NCBI GenBank assembly: GCA_903839965.1 | Contig: CAIMEK010000790.1 | Span: 1 to 15,364, forward strand | DNA length: 15,364 bases | Reading direction: 5' to 3' | Origin: an uncultured Acetobacteraceae bacterium | GTDB taxonomy: Bacteria; Pseudomonadota; Alphaproteobacteria; Acetobacterales; Acetobacteraceae | Shown here: piece by piece, positions 7,472 to 12,477 of the stretch | Layout of the letters: every line of letters begins with the position of its first letter | Position numbering within the stretch: the first letter of the stretch is position 1 | Notes under the pieces: generated by a model | The model's input: only the letters and a program-made list of their open reading frames with translations | Database searches by the model: none | Told to the model about the DNA's origin: nothing | Position numbers and translations under genes: made by a program

Positions 7472-9360
7472 GACCGCTGTTCCGAACTGGTCGCGGGATT
7501 GCGGGAACTCAACGGGCGCTCGGGCGGAGCCGGCGGGCGTGGAAGCACCAGGCTCAGCATCCGATTGCCTTCGGTGAACAGCAGCCGGCGCTTGTGCAGG
7601 GTCTGCAGGATAGCGGGCACGTCGACGTCCGTTTCCGCATGTTCGTGCGCGAGCGAGGCTTCCGTGCGCGGCCGTTGCAGGCAAGCCAGAATCCTCAGCT
7701 CGCCGGACGTCATCGGCGACTCCTCGCCAGTGCCGCTGCGGCTGTCCAGCAGCACGGTTCCATCAGAGCGAGTTTCGAGATGCAGGGTGGGACGTGCCGC
7801 GGTCTTCATCCAGTTGCGGCGCCAGGTTGCGACGATCTCCTGCAGCGGCCCGATCCACTCGACCAGATCGGCGATGTAGGCCGCACCGACGTTGTTGTCG
7901 TAGAAGTAGTACGCCAGGTCACGGAGGTCTGCATCTTCGAACGGATATGCCATGCCATAGAAGTCGAAGGGACGCAGCTCCAGGCCGAATTCCTTCGCAT
8001 GGGTGAAGTACGGGCTGAAGCGATCGAATCGCACCGGGGCAACACCGATCGGTGCGGGCAGATGCGCCAGCAGCGGCAGATCATCCAGATACTTGCGGAA
8101 AACCGCGGCGGACTCGCCGGGGAACCCGACCAGGAGGTTCCACGCCGGATCGATGTCATGCAATGCGCAGTTCTTGAGAAGCGCGATGTTCTGGAATGCC
8201 GTAGTGCCCTTTTTCATCCGCTTGAGCGTGTCGGTCGATAGCGCTTCGATGCCGGGCTGGATGAACTTGACCCGCGCCTTGGCCAGCACCTCGACATCCG
8301 CATCGGACAGGTCCGATTTCGCCTCATAGAACAGGCTGGTCGTCGGGGGCGTTTCCAGTCGGGGCAGAACCTCCGTCAGATACGATCGCGGCAAGATGTT
8401 GTCGACCGCCTGGAGCTGTGCACCCCGCGCGGCATAGGCAAACAGCGAGCGAATCTGCTTCACCGCCAGCTCTGGCTGCATCGCGCGGTACTGCATGGTC
8501 GCACCGTTCAGGCCACAAAAAGTGCAGTGCGCCTTTTCCCCCCACCAGCACCCCCGGGAGGTCTCGAACAGCAGGCAAGCGGGATGCTGCGCATTTCCGA
8601 GCGTTGCGTAGCTGGCGAGAAAGCCGTCGTAGTCGAGCGGGATCGCAACGTCGATCGGCAGTTCCTCGCCGATCTTCGGCCGGCTGGCGGCATCCGCGAC
8701 ATTCGCCCGGCTGAACACGCCGGGAATGCTGTCGCAGGCCGCGCGGTCGCCTGCAAGCAGGTGGCCGACGAAGCCTGGAAAGCTTTTGAGCGCCGGGCCG
8801 CTGAACACGTAATCCATGCTGGGGACGCGCCGCGCCAGCACCGCCCCCATGGGGTACTCGCAGTTCGCTCCGCCGATCGCGGTGATCACCTCGCCGTTCA
8901 TCCGCTTTGCCAGGCTCGCCAGTGCGATGCTGGCAACATTCTGGCTGAACATCGAGGTGAAGCCCAGCACGTCCGCGCGGTCGAGCGCATGCCGCTCGAC
9001 CATGTCCTGCAGGAACCCGCCGAGCTTCTGCCGCCTTTCGATCACCGCCTGACGGAACCGCCGTGCCTCCGCATCGCGCCGCGGAAAGCTGCGCTGGAAG
9101 AACTCGATCGTGTTTTCCGGTGCATCCTGAAACGCGCTCTGCCGAAAGAACCACTCGCCGATGCCGTTGTTCATCGACATGTCGGTCAGGGCCTGGTTCG
9201 CTTCCTGGCCAACGAAACGGGCAAAGTCATGGTTGAGGTAGTGCAACTCGACCGCAACCTTCGCCCCGAACTGCTCGGCAAGTCGGGATTTCAGCTGGGT
9301 AAGCGCAAGCGAGGGAAACTCGACGCGCGCGAAGGGCATGCATACGAGGGCGATGCGCAT
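7468..9360 (-). CDS. B12-type radical SAM protein, RiPP-maturation C-methyltransferase family
   Basis: A 630-residue radical SAM enzyme. Residues 1-~260 form a cobalamin-binding-like region (ALVCMPFA, LHYLNHDFARFVG, GGANCE at 163-168). No D-x-H-x-x-G is seen, so cobalamin, if bound, would lack a protein His ligand. The radical SAM core carries the 4Fe-4S motif CWWGEKAHCTFC (Cys271, Cys279, Cys282; C-x7-C-x2-C) inside ETSRGCWWGEKAHCTFCGLNG-type context, typical of the RiPP-maturation radical SAM C-methyltransferases. Further core pieces are YEAKSDL (345-351), IQPGIEAL (367-374) and LVGFPGE (410-416). Residues ~525-608 look like a small winged-helix, PqqD-like domain, followed by a Pro-rich tail. 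Members of this class transfer methyl groups to unactivated carbons; here an NRPS-derived residue or peptide is the likely target, which is inference. The start is 4 nt after the upstream stop and its Shine-Dalgarno is weak. Its TGA overlaps the next start (ATGA). Could instead catalyse another radical reaction. Confidence 0.9.
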   Translation of the reverse strand: MRIALVCMPFARVEFPSLALTQLKSRLAEQFGAKVAVELHYLNHDFARFVGQEANQALTDMSMNNGIGEWFFRQSAFQDAPENTIEFFQRSFPRRDAEARRFRQAVIERRQKLGGFLQDMVERHALDRADVLGFTSMFSQNVASIALASLAKRMNGEVITAIGGANCEYPMGAVLARRVPSMDYVFSGPALKSFPGFVGHLLAGDRAACDSIPGVFSRANVADAASRPKIGEELPIDVAIPLDYDGFLASYATLGNAQHPACLLFETSRGCWWGEKAHCTFCGLNGATMQYRAMQPELAVKQIRSLFAYAARGAQLQAVDNILPRSYLTEVLPRLETPPTTSLFYEAKSDLSDADVEVLAKARVKFIQPGIEALSTDTLKRMKKGTTAFQNIALLKNCALHDIDPAWNLLVGFPGESAAVFRKYLDDLPLLAHLPAPIGVAPVRFDRFSPYFTHAKEFGLELRPFDFYGMAYPFEDADLRDLAYYFYDNNVGAAYIADLVEWIGPLQEIVATWRRNWMKTAARPTLHLETRSDGTVLLDSRSGTGEESPMTSGELRILACLQRPRTEASLAHEHAETDVDVPAILQTLHKRRLLFTEGNRMLSLVLPRPPAPPERPLSSRNPATSSEQRS

Positions 9361-9364
9361 TCGC

Positions 9365-12300
9365 TCAGGCCCGCATCCGGTCCCGTTCCGCCGCGATCTC
9401 GGCAGAAGACATGGCGGCGACCTTCAGGTAGATGGCGGCGATCCGCTCTGGCTGCCCGGGTGGCGTGCTCTGCGCCGTAATGGCCTCGGCAAGCCGCGCC
9501 ACCGTCGCTTGCTCGAACAGCACGCGCAGCGGCAAATCGAGCTTGAAGGTCTTGCGGATACGCGATGCCAGTTGCGTCACCAGGAGAGAGTGGCCGCCGA
9601 GATCGAAGAACCCATCGTGAACGCCCAGCCCTTCCGTGCTGAGCAGCTCTTCGTAGAATTGCGTCAGCACTGTCTCCAGCGCATTGCGCGGCGGCACGCG
9701 CTCGCTGCCCAGCAGGCTCCGCTCGTCGGTCGGCGGCGGCAGCGCCCGATGGTCCAGCTTGCCGTTCGGCGTGCGGGGAATATTGTCCAACAGCACAAAG
9801 GCTGCCGGAACCATGTAATCCGGTAACGCAACGACCAGCGCCTGGCGAAGCTCCGGGATCAGCGGCATTGGCGTCGCGGCATGATGCGGGCGGTTCGCGT
9901 AGCTCTGCCAGGACGAGCGGGTCGCGCGCGGGCGGCAGATGGGCAGCGGCACCGGTTCACCGCTGCGCGCGAAGCTGGCGTCCATCCGGAACGCGTCGTG
10001 TTCCGACCAGCCGATTTCGACCCGGTAGCCATGCCGCGCGGCGAGCGCCAGCAGATCCTCAGGGTCGATGCCGGGATCGGGTGTGTCGGTCACGGCGAGG
10101 TGCGCAACCGTGTCTTCCGGTGCGGCTGCACCCAGTGCTTCCAGCCGCCGGAATTCCCTGGCCAATCGGGCGTTCGGCATGCCGCTCGCCAGCACCGCCG
10201 GCGCCCGTTCCGCCAACTCCCGTTCGATGGCCGCAAGATCCGGCGCGGTCAACTGCAGCGCCGCCCCCGCTTCCGGCTGGCCAGGACCCATGACCACGGT
10301 GTAGCGATGGCGCGTGAGCTCGTTGTGCACCTGCCCCCGCTGCAAACGGAGCCGGATGCTGCCGAGTTCGGGCAGCACCGTCCCCAGGGCGGTGAACAAA
10401 TTCGGCGCCACCAGCAATTCGGCCGTCTTCACCAGGCGCTGTTCGATGCGCGCGCGGAGTTCGCCCACCGTCGTATCCGGCGCCGCCTGGGCGAGTTGGA
10501 TGGCGCTCTCCAGGCAGCGCGCCAGCGGCAGACAACGCAAATCGGCCAGCACGATGGAACCGCCGGGCCGCAGCGCGCGCCGGCAGTGCTGCAGCACATC
10601 GACCAGGTAGTCCACCGAGGGGAAATACTGCACCACCGAACTGAGCAGGATCACGTCCATCGACGCGTCGGCAATGCCCTGCCAGTCATGCGCGGGCTGG
10701 CGCAGCAGCCGCAGCCCGGGCAGTTCCGAGCCGGCCTGCGCGCGGACGTAATCCAGGGCGGCGGCCGAAATGTCCGTGCCCGTATAGTTCGCGCAATCCG
10801 CCGCCAGCTGCAGCAACAGCATGCCGCTGCCGCAACCTATCTCCAGCACATCGCGCGGCCCGAGGGCCCGCACCTGCGCGACGATATCCTCCGCCCAGGC
10901 CAGCATTTCCGCGGTGGAAATGTCGCTTCCGTCGTAGCTGCTTTGCCAGCCCGTGGTGTTGAAGCGCGGGTCGGTCGCCGTGGAGGGAGCGGAGTAGACA
11001 CGCTCGTCGAACACGCGTTCCCAACCGTCCACCGCGGGTCCGCCGCTGGAGTCCGTCGCGGGGTTCATCGGCACCACATAGGCGACCAGCCGTTCATTGC
11101 CGCCGTCGTCGCGCACCAGGCAAACGGCGTCCCGCACCGCCGCGTGGGTTTTCAGGCAGGCTTCGATCTCGCCCATCTCGATGCGGAAGCCCCGCAGCTT
11201 CACCTGATGGTCGCGACGGCCGATGAACTCCAGCGTACCGCTCGACTGATAGCGCGCGAAGTCGCCGGTGCGGTACAGCCGGGCCCCCGGCGGCCCGAAC
11301 GGGTCGGGCACGAACGCCGCCGCGGTCAGTGCCGGCGCATCGAGGTAGCCGACGGCGACAGCCGGGCCGCCGATGCAGATCTCGCCCGCCACGCCGACCG
11401 GCACGCGCTGCATGGAGGCATCCAGCAGGTGCACGATCCGGTCGCCCACCGGCCGGCCGATGGGAACGCTGCGCACGCCCTCCGGCAACGGGCAGGGCAA
11501 TTCGTGGCAGGTGGCGAAGACGGTGCACTCGGAAGGGCCGTAGCCATTGACGATGCGCATTCCGGGCAACGCCTGCTGGGCCCGCCGCACATGCGGCAGC
11601 GACAGCGCCTCACCACCGATCAGACAATGCCGCACCGAGGCCAGCGCATCCGGCGCCTCGTCGATCAGCGCATTGAACAGGCTCGCCCCCAGCCAGACCG
11701 AGGTGACCTGATAATCCACCAACGCGTCGCCGAGAGCGCCCAGGTCGGGACGCAGCTCCTCCACCAGCGCCACCGCCCCTCCGCTCAGCAGCGCCGGCCA
11801 GAGCTCAAGCGTCAGCGCGTCCCACAGGATGGAGGAATGCTGCAGCCAGATCTCGCCGGGGCCGGCCGCGACCAGCCCGTTGCCGCGAAAGAATCCGGGG
11901 ATGGCGCGGTGCGGAATCAACGAGCCCTTCGGCCGCCCGGTCGACCCCGAGGTGTAGGTGACATAGGCGATATCCTCGGCGGATGCCGCAATTTCCGGCG
12001 CGGTTGCCGGCGCCGCCGCCAGCTCCACTTCCGCCTGCTCCAGCAACAGCCGGGCGACGCCCGACGGCAGATGCACTTGCATCGTCGCGTTGCTGACGAC
12101 GAGCGCCACGCCGGCCGCGGCGCACAGGTACTCCAGGCGTTGCGGCGGCAATTCGGGATCGAGGCAAAGGTATGCCCCACCCGCGCTCATGATGGCGAGG
12201 AGAGTGGCGACGAAATCGGCACGCCGGGGCAGCGCCACCGCCACCACGGCACCGCGCCGGACTCCACGGGCCATCAGCCCATGTGCGATCCGGCCGGCGC

Positions 12301-12427
12301 GCGCCTCCAGCGCTGCGTAGCAAAGCCGGTGATCTCCCTCGATCAGCGCCGTCGCGTTCGGCGACACCTCGACCTGCTGGCGGAACAGCCGGGGAATGGT
12401 GTTCTCGGGGAGGTAGTGCTGCATCAT
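9365..12427 (-). CDS. NRPS, complete: A-MT-PCP (embedded N-methyltransferase)
   Basis: A 1020-residue stand-alone NRPS protein that activates, N-methylates and tethers one residue. The A domain starts immediately (A3 YTSGSTGRPKG at 158-168, A5 GYGPSE 295-300, A7 LYRTGD 384-389, A8 RGFRIEMGEIE 412-422). Its pocket reads D-A-L-W-L-G-G-V-F(-K), a Val-like aliphatic code. A SAM-dependent methyltransferase is inserted after A8 (about 469-715; motif I VLEIGCGSG 527-535, SSVVQYFP 596-603, NELTRHRY 702-709). The A domain resumes with A9 (LPDYMVP 868-874) and A10 (PNGKLDHR, Lys890). A PCP follows (DLGGHSLL, Ser947). In NRPSs a methyltransferase at this place usually N-methylates the tethered amino acid, so N-methylation is the favoured reading. 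There is no C domain; the condensing partner is the C domain ending the upstream gene. The stop lies 4 nt before the radical SAM gene. Confidence 0.96.
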   Translation of the reverse strand: MMQHYLPENTIPRLFRQQVEVSPNATALIEGDHRLCYAALEARAGRIAHGLMARGVRRGAVVAVALPRRADFVATLLAIMSAGGAYLCLDPELPPQRLEYLCAAAGVALVVSNATMQVHLPSGVARLLLEQAEVELAAAPATAPEIAASAEDIAYVTYTSGSTGRPKGSLIPHRAIPGFFRGNGLVAAGPGEIWLQHSSILWDALTLELWPALLSGGAVALVEELRPDLGALGDALVDYQVTSVWLGASLFNALIDEAPDALASVRHCLIGGEALSLPHVRRAQQALPGMRIVNGYGPSECTVFATCHELPCPLPEGVRSVPIGRPVGDRIVHLLDASMQRVPVGVAGEICIGGPAVAVGYLDAPALTAAAFVPDPFGPPGARLYRTGDFARYQSSGTLEFIGRRDHQVKLRGFRIEMGEIEACLKTHAAVRDAVCLVRDDGGNERLVAYVVPMNPATDSSGGPAVDGWERVFDERVYSAPSTATDPRFNTTGWQSSYDGSDISTAEMLAWAEDIVAQVRALGPRDVLEIGCGSGMLLLQLAADCANYTGTDISAAALDYVRAQAGSELPGLRLLRQPAHDWQGIADASMDVILLSSVVQYFPSVDYLVDVLQHCRRALRPGGSIVLADLRCLPLARCLESAIQLAQAAPDTTVGELRARIEQRLVKTAELLVAPNLFTALGTVLPELGSIRLRLQRGQVHNELTRHRYTVVMGPGQPEAGAALQLTAPDLAAIERELAERAPAVLASGMPNARLAREFRRLEALGAAAPEDTVAHLAVTDTPDPGIDPEDLLALAARHGYRVEIGWSEHDAFRMDASFARSGEPVPLPICRPRATRSSWQSYANRPHHAATPMPLIPELRQALVVALPDYMVPAAFVLLDNIPRTPNGKLDHRALPPPTDERSLLGSERVPPRNALETVLTQFYEELLSTEGLGVHDGFFDLGGHSLLVTQLASRIRKTFKLDLPLRVLFEQATVARLAEAITAQSTPPGQPERIAAIYLKVAAMSSAEIAAERDRMRA
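10283..11023 (-). other. Embedded SAM methyltransferase domain (Val-like module)
   Basis: About 247 residues between A8 and A9 of the A-MT-PCP protein. It begins at WERVFDERVY, carries the glycine-rich SAM loop VLEIGCGSG and the downstream acidic TGTDIS strand, and ends near HNELTRHRYTVV. About 125 residues with a VPNARL-like stretch (MPNARLA) then lead back to A9. The matching domain in the downstream NRPS (716-1408) has the same layout, so both are the same class. A role as N-methyltransferase rests on its position in the A domain; substrate and regiochemistry are inferred. Confidence 0.85.
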
Positions 12428-12477
12428 CCTCGTTCCTGAATCCGCCTGTCGCCGCCGGCATAATTCGCGCCTGTCAT
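12424..12477 (-). other. 17-codon mini-ORF bridging two NRPS genes
   Basis: An ATG at 12477-12475 overlaps the TGA of the upstream NRPS gene as ATGA. It opens a 17-codon frame (MTGANYAGGDRRIQERG) whose TGA at 12426-12424 overlaps the ATG of the downstream NRPS gene in the same ATGA form. Its first three codons (ATG ACA GGC) match those of the NRPS gene that starts at 7471. It may be a translational bridge that keeps ribosomes on the message across the 46-nt gap, a remnant of a former start, or chance. No protein function is claimed. Confidence 0.3.
12428..12440 (-). promoter_or_regulatory. Ribosome binding site of the A-MT-PCP gene
   Basis: On the minus strand the sequence just before the start is TTCAGGAACGAGG followed by ATGATG. 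AGGA lies 6 nt before the first ATG (12427) and 9 nt before the second (12424), which is good Shine-Dalgarno spacing. This decides the start in favour of 12427 (or 12424) over the in-frame ATG at 12511. The longer version would add 28 Arg-rich residues and run 38 nt into the preceding gene. Confidence 0.6.

Noticed and set aside
5174..7879. Plus-strand open frame of 901 codons
   Set aside because: It lies opposite two verified genes whose minus-strand translations show full NRPS and radical SAM motifs. Its own translation is rich in Arg, Gln and His with no recognisable domain, as expected for an antisense shadow in GC-rich DNA.
7468..9360. A RiPP cluster centred on the radical SAM gene
   Set aside because: No short precursor-like gene fits: the gap upstream is 4 nt and the downstream gene overlaps. 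Both neighbours are NRPS genes.
9881..12439. Plus-strand open frame of 852 codons
   Set aside because: Antisense to the complete A-MT-PCP gene; Arg/Gln/His-rich, no motif, no start signal.
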